Assembly: GCA_044359955.1 (NCBI GenBank)
Contig: JBIKLF010000007.1
Location: forward strand, 1 to 64,000
Source of the DNA: JACTMZ01 sp044359955
GTDB lineage: Bacteria; Verrucomicrobiota; Verrucomicrobiia; Chthoniobacterales; JACTMZ01
Length of the DNA stretch: 64,000 bases
Direction of reading: 5' to 3'
Within the stretch, counting starts at the first letter, position 1, and each line of letters opens with the position of its first letter. The notes beneath the pieces were generated by a model. The model did no database searches, was not told where the DNA came from, and saw only the letters and a program-made list of their open reading frames with translations. The position numbers were made by a program, and so were the translations under genes. This document shows, piece by piece, positions 6,670 through 15,092 of the stretch.

Positions 6670-8649
6670 TCAGGCGGGCAGGGCCACCGGGTCGGCGGCC
6701 GCTTTGGGTTGGTTGAGTTCGAAATAGGCCCCGCGGCGGGCCAGCAGATCCGCGTGGGTGCCGGTCTCGAGGATGCGGCCGTGGCCCATCACCACGATGC
6801 GGTCGGCCTTGCGGATGGTGCTCAGGCGGTGGGCCACGATGAAGACGGTGCGTCCGTCCATCAGGGTGTCGAGGGAGGCCTGGATGAGGGCCTCGCTGCG
6901 CGTGTCGAGCGCGCTGGTGGCCTCGTCGAAGATGAGGATGCGCGGGTCCTTGAGAATGCAGCGGGCGATGGCCAGGCGCTGCCGTTGCCCGCCGGAGAGG
7001 GTCACACCGCCCTGCCCGACATGACTCTCGAAGCCGCGGGGCATCTCCTCGATGAACTCCAGCGCGTTGGCCAGCCGGGCTGCGCGCACCACGTCGTCCC
7101 GGGGGGCGTCGGGACGGCCGTAGCGGATGTTTTCCTCGACGGTTCCGGAGAACAGGAAGTTTTCCTGCAGGACGATGCCGAGTTGCTGGCGGTAGGCGTC
7201 GTATTTGAGCCGGCGCAGGTCGGTGCCGTCGATGAGGATGCGCCCGCCACTCACGTCGTAAAAACGGGTCAGCAGGCTCATCAGCGTCGATTTGCCGCTG
7301 CCGCTGTGGCCGACCAGGGCGATGATTTCGCCGGGGGCGACGTCGAGGCAGAAATCGCGCAGGGCCGGGCGGCCGTCGTAAGAAAAGTCCACATGGTCGA
7401 ACTGCACGCGGCCGCGCATGGCGGGCAGGACCAGCGGGTTGTCGTCCTCGCGGATGGCCGGTTTGGTGTCGAGCAGCGAGAGGATGCGCTCGAAGCCGGT
7501 GCGGGCGTTGGTGCTGGCTTGCAGGAGGTTGGAGAGCTGCTCGATGGGGCCGAAAAGCATCCAGAGGTATGCGGTGAAGGCGACGTAACCGCCGATGGTG
7601 GTGCCGCCGCCGATGGCGGTCATTCCCATGACCACCATGCACGTGCCGTAGACGAAGAAAAACATCAGCCCGAGGGCGTTCTGCATGCGCATGCCGAGCA
7701 ACGGCAGGGCCAGCTCGCTGTAGAAGTTGTCCTTGATGGTCAGCACGAAGCGTTTGCGCTCGTGGTCCTCCTGGGCGAAGGACTTGACCACGCGGATGCC
7801 GGCGAAGGTTTCGCCGAGCTTGCCGGCCAGCAGCGACTGGCGCTCTTTGACCTCGTGGTGCCCGGCCTGCAGACGGGTGCGGAAGGAGCGCACGACCACG
7901 AAATAGACGGGCAGGCAGGCCGCGCAGAACAGCGCGAGCGGCGCGTTGAGCCAGCACATGATGCCGAGCGACAGGACGACGATGACCAGGCTGTTGGCCA
8001 CCGTGTTGAACGCGCTGTTGATGAACTGCTGGATGGCGGCCGCGTCGTGGATCACGCGGTTGACCAGGCTGGCGGTGCGCTTTTTCTCGTAGAAGGCCAG
8101 GTGCAGGAGCTGCAGGTGGTTGAACAGGGCGCGCCGGATGTCGAAGACGGTGCGCTGGCCGATGTAGTTGGTCAGGTAGAGGTGGCCATAGCCGACGACG
8201 AAGCGCAGGGCCTGCAGGATGAAGAGGCCGGCGGCCAGCCCGACGAGCAGCCCGGTGTTTTTGCCGGGGATGGCCTCGTCTATGACAAACTTTGCGAAGA
8301 GCGGGACCAGCAGCACAAGGAACACGGTGAAGACGTTGCCGAGGGAGGCCACGACGATGAGGCCGCGGTAGCGGCGCAGGAATTTCCAAAACCGGCGCGG
8401 GGCGTCCGGGCGCGACGCCTCGACGGGCTCGTCGGTGTCGCCGGCGGTGAAAAATGCCGCCGCCTCCGCACCGCGTCGTGCCCGCCGGGCTGGTCGCGCT
8501 GCCGATTCGTTGGTCCAGCCGGCAGGGCCGGGGTCCTCCCGGGCGGATCCGCCGGATTTGTCTTGGTGGTGCACTTGGCTGCGTCGAAGGAATCCGGGTC
8601 GGACCGGATGACCTTTTTCAACGAGTATTCTTCTTAACCCGTATGTCAA
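6670..8649 (-). CDS. ABC exporter, fused membrane and ATPase domains
   Basis: 659 residues: a six-helix transmembrane domain (about residues 92-370), then a nucleotide-binding domain with Walker A GHSGSGKST near 444-452, signature LSGGQRQR near 550 and Walker B ILIFDEATSALD near 570. It is like MsbA/lipid or drug exporters and has no N-terminal C39 peptidase. The first 80 residues before RRFWKFLRRYRG are unusual, low in hydrophobicity and rich in Arg, Ala and Gly. They may be a genuine extension or may mean the start lies further in, but there is no later Met before the membrane domain. It heads an operon with the HlyD and MFS genes. Confidence 0.9.
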   Translation of the reverse strand: MTYGLRRILVEKGHPVRPGFLRRSQVHHQDKSGGSAREDPGPAGWTNESAARPARRARRGAEAAAFFTAGDTDEPVEASRPDAPRRFWKFLRRYRGLIVVASLGNVFTVFLVLLVPLFAKFVIDEAIPGKNTGLLVGLAAGLFILQALRFVVGYGHLYLTNYIGQRTVFDIRRALFNHLQLLHLAFYEKKRTASLVNRVIHDAAAIQQFINSAFNTVANSLVIVVLSLGIMCWLNAPLALFCAACLPVYFVVVRSFRTRLQAGHHEVKERQSLLAGKLGETFAGIRVVKSFAQEDHERKRFVLTIKDNFYSELALPLLGMRMQNALGLMFFFVYGTCMVVMGMTAIGGGTTIGGYVAFTAYLWMLFGPIEQLSNLLQASTNARTGFERILSLLDTKPAIREDDNPLVLPAMRGRVQFDHVDFSYDGRPALRDFCLDVAPGEIIALVGHSGSGKSTLMSLLTRFYDVSGGRILIDGTDLRRLKYDAYRQQLGIVLQENFLFSGTVEENIRYGRPDAPRDDVVRAARLANALEFIEEMPRGFESHVGQGGVTLSGGQRQRLAIARCILKDPRILIFDEATSALDTRSEALIQASLDTLMDGRTVFIVAHRLSTIRKADRIVVMGHGRILETGTHADLLARRGAYFELNQPKAAADPVALPA

Positions 8650-8985
8650 GAGGCCGTCCGGGGAAAAATCCCCTCCCGCAGCCGGTCCATGCGGTCGAGC
8701 GCCGCCCCGTCGTCGAGATCCGCGCCCGCCAGCCCAAGGGGTTAGGCCTAGAGCCCTGGAAAGAAAGTTGAGGGTCTCTGGTTGAGAAGCCGCGGCGGAC
8801 GGAGACGGGCTGTCGCAGAAGGAAATGTTCGTTCAGAAGGTAGGGACGAGCGGCCCGCTCGTCCGCTCCCCAACCAACGGACGCGCGAGCCGCGCGTCCC
8901 TACCTCAGGCTGCCAATTCGGAGCCCGTCACGACCCAAACTCATCGGCAGGATGCCGATGGCTACAGTGTGTCAAAAGTCAAGAT
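8650..8985. other. Gap with REP copy 3
   Basis: No credible gene. It holds a small hairpin GGGGA/TCCCC near 8663-8675, the inverted REP (8839-8904) and the start of a motif TGTCAAAAGTCAAGATCTGA (8970-8989) that recurs at 12232. Confidence 0.55.
8839..8904. repeat. REP-like two-hairpin element, copy 3 (inverted)
   Basis: This is the reverse orientation of the other copies: GGTAGGGACGAGCGGCCCGC, then CTCCCCAACCAACG and GGACGCGCGAGCCGCGCGTCC, ending CTACC. The conserved tail occurs on its left as GCAGAAGGAAATGTTCGTTC (8816-8835). Confidence 0.9.
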
Positions 8986-9456
8986 CTGACCCCGACGAGC
9001 GACGGCTGCGTGCTGCCCGAGTTTCACCCCGTGATCTTCCGTGTCGTTCGGGAACGCCTGCCGGCCGCCATTCCGTTTGTATTCCTGCCCGGGCACAGCA
9101 GCGGACGCGTTGCCGACGCCCTGGAACAGATCCAGCAGGATGACGCTGACTGGCAGCGGACCTTTGTCTGCAACTGGCTGGAATTCGACGGCACCATGTA
9201 CCTCCAACAGAACGGCGTCCCCGGCCTGGAACGCTTGTTTGCCAACCTGCAGGACAGAGTCCGGGGCATGGCCTTCAACCATTGGCGGACCGCGGAGAAT
9301 CAACTCGTGGCGCGCAGTTCCAGCACCGTCGGAAGCTTGCCCCCACCACCGACCCTCTGCGCCTCGCAGCGGAGAAACGCCTTCACCGCCTCCCGTTTGG
9401 AAGGCGCGGCTTGCGTCTGGTTTTCGCGAGTCATCATGGGATGGGAGGAAGAGTGA
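8970..9456 (+). other. Unrecognised open frame fragment after a shared motif
   Basis: The plus-strand frame here reads CVLPEFHPVIFRVVRERL, then PFVFLPGHSSGRVADALEQI, QQDDADWQRTFVCNWLEFDG and RLFANLQDRVRGMAFNHW before losing protein-like character. The composition looks protein-like, but I cannot name a family and no convincing start exists. It begins right after the motif ending GATCTGACCCC that also precedes the IS630-like fragment at 12.2 kb, so it may be a remnant tied to a mobile element. Two short reverse-strand frames overlap its end. Confidence 0.3.
9300..9437 (-). CDS. Small unrecognised protein or fragment (45 aa)
   Basis: The reverse frame from ATG 9437 reads MMTRENQTQAAPSKREAVKA and ends LPTVLELRATS. 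Its start overlaps the stop of the next upstream frame (ATGATGA at 9434-9437), which suggests coupling. No family is recognised. It may be the truncated end of a former operon. Confidence 0.3.
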   Translation of the reverse strand: MMTRENQTQAAPSKREAVKAFLRCEAQRVGGGGKLPTVLELRATS

Positions 9457-9640
9457 GGTCTTTCACGGGGAGTTTGGCGTTGGGGAATTGCAGCGAAACT
9501 TTTTGCACGGGCGGTTTTCCTTCGGAGGCCTCGGTTGGCGGCGGAGGCGGGGCGGGGAACTGGACCGCCATCTGGAGCCAGTTTCCCGGGCGGAGGGTGG
9601 TCATCATGGCATTGGGGCCGACAGTATCTGGGGGAGCCAT
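9434..9640 (-). pseudogene. Probable C-terminal fragment of a Pro-rich protein
   Basis: The 68-residue reverse frame contains TLRPGNWLQMAVQFPAPPPP and KVSLQFPNAKLPVKDLTLPP before the stop. The regular alternation of strands and the Pro-rich linker look like the end of a larger exported protein. Upstream, the frame runs into the 200-bp repeat that begins at 9652, so the N-terminal part seems to have been lost. Function unknown. Confidence 0.35.
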
Positions 9641-9651
9641 AGGGGTCAGTC

Positions 9652-9882
9652 ATCCTAAAAACGGAGATGAGAGCCGGAGTCCGCTGCGGCGGACGGAGAC
9701 AGGTCGTCGTAGCGACCAATTGAGAGATTGAGCGGCAAGGTGATACGCCGCAGCCCAGCATCACCCTTGGGGTGACGGAGCGGAAATGGGCCAGCCTTTG
9801 ATTTTCAGTCCCTCATTGGCCTCCGGCTGTCCACGCTTCGCTGCGGCTCTCAAGCATAGACCCTCAACTTCCTTTCGAGGAT
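9652..9882. repeat. Non-coding ~200-bp element, copy i (family 2)
   Basis: Left end CCTAAAAACGGAGATGAGAG, right end CTCTCAAGCATAGACCCTCA and ACTTCCTTTC. The interior has GATTGAGCGGCAAGGTGATA and CCTTTGATTTTCAGTCCCTC. The same elements occur at 37187-37385 and, more diverged, at 54283-54478. GTTGAG-type ends on one side face CTCAAC-type ends on the other, so the element has imperfect terminal inverted repeats. It lacks a reading frame. Confidence 0.8.
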
Positions 9883-9913
9883 AAAGGTGCAAAGTGCGCT
9901 GTTGCGGCCTTTT

Positions 9914-9963
9914 CATCCCCCCCGCGACCGAGGAAGCTCGCGCCTTGGGCGGCGACGAGTTGT
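9914..9963. repeat. Short repeat, copy 1 (partner at 12041)
   Basis: CATCCCCC, CGCGACCGAGGAAGCT and GCGCCTTGGGCGGC followed by an AAGTT/GAGTT end recur at 12041-12087. The two copies flank the AbiE gene pair, about 2.1 kb apart and in the same orientation. Confidence 0.75.
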
Positions 9964-9999
9964 GACAAGTCCCCAGGAGGAAAAATGTGGCGCGCGGAA

Positions 10000-10917
10000 T
10001 CACTGCTCCAGCCGCTCCTTCAACTCCTGGGATTGGTCGGCAAACTTTCGCGGGTTCGATCTTCTGAGTTTCCGGAGATTCTGGAGTTTCCATTGGATCG
10101 CGGGCATTTCCGAGAGGTGCGGGCAGGGGGCCGCGGTCCAGTCCGGCTCCGCTTCGACCAGACTCACGAGGAATCGCCGGTGCTCGGGCGACAGTGCGGC
10201 GGGAAGTTCCGCGCGGAGCCGTTCGCGCACGGCCAGCAACTCTTCCAAGGTCACTGGTTCGCGGGCCATGCCGGCAAACTCATTCGTGAAGGCCGCGGCG
10301 ATATCGAGCGGTCGCGCAAAGAGAACTTCGTGAACGGGGCGGTCATGCCCGGCGAGGTAGCAAACGAAGCAATCCACCACTTCCGCCGCAAGAGCACCAC
10401 CCGCATAGAGCCCATGCACGTCGAACAGGTCCCGCGGATGCTGCCGGTCCATCGCCGCCACCAATTTGCTCCCGTAAAGTTCCGCGACGGCGAGCGTCGG
10501 GAGCGACAGACCGGTGGCGAAAAGATTTCGCGCCGCCGGAACCATCAGCCTCTGTTCAACTGGAAGCACGGTGCCGCGAAAGACGTGGTTCGTTTCCACC
10601 TTCACCAAGCCCGGGCCGCGGCGGATGAACAGCTTGCTCACTTCGCCGCTCTTGGAGGCGACCAGCTCCGCCTCGATACCAAGGCGCCGCAGCTTCCCGC
10701 AGGCCGAAAAAAGGGAGTCGGAGATGGAGCGTAGCGCCGCCTCTCTTCCGCCGCGGTGATCGACGAACACGAGGTCGAGATCGACCGAAAGCCGGGGCAT
10801 GTCGGCCGCGAAAAGATTGATCGCGGTCCCGCCTTTCAGGGCAAAAGGGCTGCTCTCGAAGACCGACGGCGCGGCTTAGACCAACAGGCGAACCAGTGCG
10901 ATGTATTCTTTGTCCAT
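10000..10917 (-). pseudogene. abiEii: AbiEii-type nucleotidyltransferase toxin with an early stop codon
   Basis: Starting at ATG 10917 the reverse strand reads MDKEYIALVRLLV, then TAA (10876-10878), then in the same frame APSVFESSPFALKGGTAINL, MPRLSVDLDLVFVD and on to a normal end at 10000. AbiEii proteins are nucleotidyltransferase toxins of AbiE type IV systems. The GGT and D-x-D motifs are both present but the stop lies before GGT. Re-initiation at MPRLSVD (10800) would omit the GG of the active site. Apart from the stop the 266 residues downstream look well conserved. The toxin is thus probably inactive unless the stop is suppressed. Its start overlaps the antitoxin stop by one base. Confidence 0.85.
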
Positions 10918-11657
10918 CACGGTTTCAGGATGAGAGTCCGCCCGCCCCTGACCCGTGCCACCCAACGGCTCGCCCCGATTCTCTTCGCCGCCGCCTCGCG
11001 CGCCCGCGCAGCCCAAGGCAGCGAAAGCTCCTCCGCCCAACCCACACAAAGACGCAAGGCCTTTTGCTGCCGGCATGTCCGGAGCAACGTGGCGAGAATG
11101 TCCGGTCTCAACGATCGCGCGGCTTCCATGATCAGTCGGGCCTCCTCGATTTCCTGGTGAACCCCCACTTCGCTGAGCATCTCCAGCAACGCCCTCTCAG
11201 GCACGGAGACCGGCGGGCCTTCGGGCGATTCGGCCAGCGGCTGCAGACCAAAGTCCCGCGGCAGCTTGGTGGAGAATAGCTCGCGCACGGTCAGTCGGGA
11301 TGGGAGCCGCGCCGAAAACCAATCTGGCAATCGGGTGTTCTTGCGCCCCCAAAGCGTCATTGTTTCCCTCGCCGGCAGGTTGTGCCGAACTCCCTGCCAA
11401 GCCAACGCCGTCTTCCCGCCCACGTGCAATCCGGGCAAGCGGTCCGCGAGAAACCGCAGACATCCATCCCGACCCAGCGTGTCGCCGGCCAGCATGTAGG
11501 TCCCGCGGGCCAGCCTTTCGAGCCAGCCGGACTTGGCGTAACAATAAGCGAGGTCGGAAGAAACCCCGTAAGTGGCAAGATCGGCGCTGTCCAGCGGGCG
11601 CCCGCGTGGGGCGGTGGTTTGCAGCCGCTTGATTATGCTGCCTTCAGACCGATTCAT
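10917..11657 (-). CDS. abiEi: AbiEi-type antitoxin / transcriptional regulator
   Basis: 246 residues. The N-terminal winged-helix part has ATYGVSSDLAYCYAKSGWLE, RLARGTYML and then GLHVGGKTALAWQGVRHNL, typical of AbiEi antitoxins, which repress their operon. The C-terminal domain has SVPERALLEMLSEVG and ends WVARVRGGRTLILKP. The gene is intact and is followed, with one base of overlap, by the damaged toxin gene. An inverted repeat TTCAAAC/GTTTGAA lies upstream at 11678-11706, a candidate AbiEi operator. AbiEi is active against its cognate AbiEii, so here it may act only as a regulator. Confidence 0.85.
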   Translation of the reverse strand: MNRSEGSIIKRLQTTAPRGRPLDSADLATYGVSSDLAYCYAKSGWLERLARGTYMLAGDTLGRDGCLRFLADRLPGLHVGGKTALAWQGVRHNLPARETMTLWGRKNTRLPDWFSARLPSRLTVRELFSTKLPRDFGLQPLAESPEGPPVSVPERALLEMLSEVGVHQEIEEARLIMEAARSLRPDILATLLRTCRQQKALRLCVGWAEELSLPWAARAREAAAKRIGASRWVARVRGGRTLILKP

Positions 11658-11677
11658 GCTTGGTTAATAGCCTCCAT

Positions 11678-11706
11678 TTCAAACGCTGGCAAGCATAATG
11701 TTTGAA
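11678..11706. promoter_or_regulatory. Inverted repeat upstream of abiEi
   Basis: TTCAAAC (11678-11684) and GTTTGAA (11700-11706) form a perfect 7-base inverted repeat with a 15-base spacer, 21-49 bases upstream of the abiEi start. A third TTCAAAC is at 11750-11756. AbiEi proteins bind inverted repeats in their promoter; binding here is inferred. Confidence 0.45.
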
Positions 11707-12231
11707 CTGGAGTAGAATAATGGATATCCACTCGGCTTTTGACATTTCATTCAAACTCCTAGAGGCACACCGCTGCTGCACTCCCATCACAGATGAACTC
11801 AGAGTTCATCGATAGCACTCAGGCCAAACAATTCTGCAGCGTCAGGGGCATCGGTGGTGGCTCCGGCCGTGTAGATCAGCACCTGCCCAGCTCGGCTTGG
11901 TGGGTGACGGCGGCCGAGAGACTCCCCGAGCGTTCTGGGAGTTGAGTCAGTTTGAAGCCTGAGAGCGCGTGCTCCATGGCCTCACGGCAAAACGGTGACA
12001 AATGCAGCGATTGATCGGTGATCTGCCGCCGCTGCATTCTCATCCCCCGCGACCGAGGAAGCTGGCGCCTTGGGCGGCAACAAGTTGGCGGAGGGTGCGG
12101 AAGGCGGCGGGGAGACTGGGGTGGGGCTGGTGTTTTGTCGATGGCGGGGTCTTGGTAATGCGGGTTTCCGGGCGGTTGGCCGTGGAATCGGAGAGGGGCC
12201 AATATCGATGGGCGGGGCACGACGCGAGAAA
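11707..12231. other. Gap, no credible gene
   Basis: I find only the second copy of the short repeat (12041-12087). Short frames here have no recognisable family. Confidence 0.5.
12041..12087. repeat. Short repeat, copy 2 (partner at 9914)
   Basis: CATCCCCCGCGACCGAGGAA and GCTGGCGCCTTGGGCGGC match 9914-9963 with two or three changes. Confidence 0.75.
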
Positions 12232-12555
12232 TGTCAAAATTCAAGATCTGACCCCAAACACGCGGTTGAACTTGTTCGCCGCCTTGGAGGTCGCCACCGG
12301 TCAGATCAGGACAAGCAAGACGGTGCTCAAGCGCCGGGAGGAGTTCTTGGAGTTTATGGATCAAATTGTGGCGGACTCGCCTACATGGTTCGTGCGGGCC
12401 GCGAACGTGTGGCTGGGCGGGTGGAAGTCGACCGTCGCCTCTCGCGGCACCGGGGCAAGCTCTTCCACCGGCTCATGCAACAGGCCGTGACGCAGCGTCC
12501 GCCAGCTGTCAAAGCGCTCTACGTGCCCAAACCACATCCTGTAGGGGTCGCTTGA
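12232..12555 (+). pseudogene. IS630-like transposase fragment joined to an unknown tail
   Basis: After the motif TGTCAAAATTCAAGATCTGA (12232-12251) the frame reads NTRLNLFAALEVATGQIRTS and KTVLKRREEFLEFMDQIVAD to about 12372. This resembles the central part of IS630-family DDE transposases, where a strand with LFAALN-x-ATG precedes the second catalytic Asp. The expected catalytic Asp and DDE end do not follow. Instead, in another frame from 12372, comes MVRAGRERVAGRVEVDRRLS, RHRGKLFHRLMQQAV and KALYVPKPHPVGVA with a stop at 12555, which I cannot assign. It is a chimera of two broken genes. Confidence 0.55.
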
Positions 12556-12636
12556 GTCAAGCAGCCACCCAGATTAGATTATGCACTGTGTGTGCCGATT
12601 TATGACAGAACATAAGCTAAAGTAAGGGTTGAAAAA

Positions 12637-13488
12637 ATGAAAAAGACACTGACCTTCTTGACCCTTGTTGCAACCTCGGTGTTGGCGGCTCTTTCCGCGC
12701 TGCGCGCCGCCGATGCCGAATCCACGCCGTTTCCCGGCGTGCGCTATGTGCATCGGCACGTGACCGAGCCACGCGAGATAGACATGCACATTGTCTTGGT
12801 CGACTTGAAGCAGTCCGGTGTGAAAATCGTCACCACCGGCCCGAACAACGACCCGGACACCCAAACCGACTTTGAGACAACGCGGCAGTTTGTCAAACGG
12901 ACCGGGGCGCAGATCGGCATCAATGGCGGCTTTTTCGGCTACACCCGCAAAGCGGTGGAGACTGGCAAGGGCATTCTCTGTTCGCTGGCCGTCTCGGACG
13001 GCAAGCTCGTCGGTGGCTGGGGACACAACCAGCATGACGCGGTCAATATCGGTGAGGATAAGGTCGTCACTTTCGTCCGGCGCGCAAAAGAAGACAAGAC
13101 CGGCTCGGCGACCGATCCCGAAGTCAAACTTTACAACGCCATCGCCGGCAATGTCCGCCTGATTGAAAACGGCAAGATCCTGGCCAAAGGCGGCAATCCC
13201 AGCTATCCGCAAACGGCCGTCGGCCACACCGCCGATCACCGCCTGATCCTTTTCGTCTCCGACGGGCGGCAACCCAGTTTCAGCGAGGGGATGACCTATG
13301 AGGAACTGGCGGGCGTACTCAAGGAGTTCGGCGCGGTCGATGCCATTGCCTTCGACGGCGGCGGCTCCGCCACCATGGTCATGGCCACCGGCGAGGACGG
13401 CGAACCCAGGGTTCTCAATCGCCCCTCCGACGGCCAGGAGCGCGCCGTCGGCAACAATCTGGGCATCATTATGCTTGACCATAGATAA
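12637..13488 (+). CDS. Secreted phosphodiester glycosidase (NAGPA-like)
   Basis: 283 residues with a Sec signal peptide (MKKTLTFLTLVATSVLAALS, cleavage likely after ALRA). The rest matches the NAGPA/DUF2233 fold: IGINGGFFGY near residue 95, NPSYPQTAVGHTADHRLIL near 190 and AIAFDGGGSATMVM near 240. Family members cleave GlcNAc-phosphate or related phosphodiester-linked sugars outside the cytoplasm. A ribosome-binding AAGG lies 9-12 bases before the ATG. It begins the carbohydrate locus, co-directional with the esterase and glycosidases. The substrate is not evident. Confidence 0.8.
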   Translation: MKKTLTFLTLVATSVLAALSALRAADAESTPFPGVRYVHRHVTEPREIDMHIVLVDLKQSGVKIVTTGPNNDPDTQTDFETTRQFVKRTGAQIGINGGFFGYTRKAVETGKGILCSLAVSDGKLVGGWGHNQHDAVNIGEDKVVTFVRRAKEDKTGSATDPEVKLYNAIAGNVRLIENGKILAKGGNPSYPQTAVGHTADHRLILFVSDGRQPSFSEGMTYEELAGVLKEFGAVDAIAFDGGGSATMVMATGEDGEPRVLNRPSDGQERAVGNNLGIIMLDHR

Positions 13489-13583
13489 GATAAGCTTGAA
13501 CGCCTGGAGGAAGCGAAGAAGGACATCTCCATGTCCAACACCCTCCGCCTCGACCTGCGCCCCGGAAGTATGCAACCTACTGC

Positions 13584-15068
13584 ATGCCCAAATTCTCTCC
13601 CGGAGAAATATGCACCGCCGCGTCCTTGGGTGCACTGCTGGTGCTGACCGGCTGGAACAACGAAGCCAACGCCATGAATCTCAACTTAGCCGTCCCAGCG
13701 GGCGACAAATGTTCCCCGCCGCAGACACCGTATCTCAGTTTCCATAGTCCGCAGAGTCACGACCTGCTTTTCGACTCGGGTGACACGCTCGAGATCGTCT
13801 GTCAGTCCGGGTTGCGTTCGGTCGGCTTGAAATGGAGCCTGCACCGGAACATGATTGCCAAGCCCTTCCGCGAGGGGCTCGCCGAGGCGCAGCCCGCCAA
13901 CCGGTTTGTCATAAAGATCGACACCGCCGGCCTGCCGCCGGGATTCTATGATTTGCGGGTGCAACTGGACACGGGGTTAGTGCGCGACGAGAAAAACCCG
14001 CTCGACCAGCGGCCGGTGACCGGTGTGTGCACCTTCGGTTGGCAGGCGGACAAGATGGCGGTTGCCGACACCCGGCCGGCAGACTTCCAGGCGTTCTGGG
14101 ACGCGGCCAAGGCGAAGTTGGCCAACGTCCCGCTCGACGCCAAGGAAGGCCCGATGCAGGTCTTCGGGCCGAAGGAAATCAACGCCTACAATGTCCAGCA
14201 CGCGGCCCTGCCGCCCGACTATGACCCGGAAGGGCACCGGTTCGGCACGGTGGAGTCGTGCAAGGTGGACTTCGCCGGCCCCGATGGCGGGCGCGTTTAC
14301 GGCTGGCTGGCCAAGCCGGCGGGACTGGAAGCGGCGGGGCAGGGGAAGTTCCCGGCCATGCTGGTGCTGCCTGGCGCGGGATTCAACGCCCGCCCCCGCC
14401 CGCTGGAACACGCGCGGCACGGTTATGTGGCGCTGGATCTCCAAGTGCACGGGCAGGATGTGGACCTCGCGGAGTATGCCCCCGTGCCCGGCCCTGCGGA
14501 TCAAGGCGTGGCCGACCCGGCGGCGCATTACTACCACCATGTCCACCTGCGCTGCCTGCAGGCGGTCAATTACCTGCTCTCCCGCCCGGACGTCGATCCG
14601 GAGCGTCTGGTCGTGGTCGGCGGCAGTCAGGGTGGAAGGCTCGGTCTGGTCACGGCCGGTCTTGATCCGCGGGTCAAGGCGGTGGTCTCGTGCATCGTCA
14701 ATTCGCCCAACCAACCGCATCTGGCCTGGGTGGCGGCCTGCAATGCCGCCAAGAGCAATGGCATGGACCTCGCCGCGGCTCCGCCGGTCCCCGACACGCC
14801 GGAGGCCCGCCGCTTCGCGATTATTGCCAAAGGCTGGGAACTCATGGTCCGGATCTGGCTTTCCGAACATGATCCGGCCGCGCAACAAATCTCCCGGGCC
14901 GATGTCTCCGCGTATCGGCAGCTTTGGAATCACTACCGGACACTGCCCTCGAAACATCCGACCTGTGCGACGCTTTACGAGGAGACCTACTGGGCATGGC
15001 CCGGAGATCCGCCGACTCCTGGCATGTCGGCTTCGATTCTGGATGCCGTCGAACCGCAAACCCCGTAA
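13584..15068 (+). CDS. Acetylxylan-esterase-like (AXE1) protein with an atypical C-terminus
   Basis: 494 residues: a signal peptide (LGALLVLTGWNNEANA), an N-terminal beta domain (residues 50-145) and an alpha/beta hydrolase core of the acetyl xylan esterase/cephalosporin-C deacetylase type, with RPADFQAFWDAAKAKL, VLPGAGFN, ALDLQVHGQD and nucleophile Ser348 in VVGGSQGG. Such enzymes remove acetyl groups from plant polysaccharides. After PPVPDTPEARRFA (near residue 412) the expected segment with catalytic Asp and His is absent. Instead the tail reads AKGWELMVRIWLSEHDPAAQ and ATLYEETYWAWPGDPPTPGM. The enzyme may be inactive, or the acid/base residues may come from the unusual tail. The next gene starts 24 bases downstream. 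Confidence 0.7.
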   Translation: MPKFSPGEICTAASLGALLVLTGWNNEANAMNLNLAVPAGDKCSPPQTPYLSFHSPQSHDLLFDSGDTLEIVCQSGLRSVGLKWSLHRNMIAKPFREGLAEAQPANRFVIKIDTAGLPPGFYDLRVQLDTGLVRDEKNPLDQRPVTGVCTFGWQADKMAVADTRPADFQAFWDAAKAKLANVPLDAKEGPMQVFGPKEINAYNVQHAALPPDYDPEGHRFGTVESCKVDFAGPDGGRVYGWLAKPAGLEAAGQGKFPAMLVLPGAGFNARPRPLEHARHGYVALDLQVHGQDVDLAEYAPVPGPADQGVADPAAHYYHHVHLRCLQAVNYLLSRPDVDPERLVVVGGSQGGRLGLVTAGLDPRVKAVVSCIVNSPNQPHLAWVAACNAAKSNGMDLAAAPPVPDTPEARRFAIIAKGWELMVRIWLSEHDPAAQQISRADVSAYRQLWNHYRTLPSKHPTCATLYEETYWAWPGDPPTPGMSASILDAVEPQTP

Positions 15069-15092
15069 TCCAATCAAAAAAATTCTCCAGCC

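Noticed and set aside
6496..8637. 713-residue plus-strand frame opposite the ABC exporter
   Set aside because: It is antisense to strong ABC motifs and has no domain of its own.
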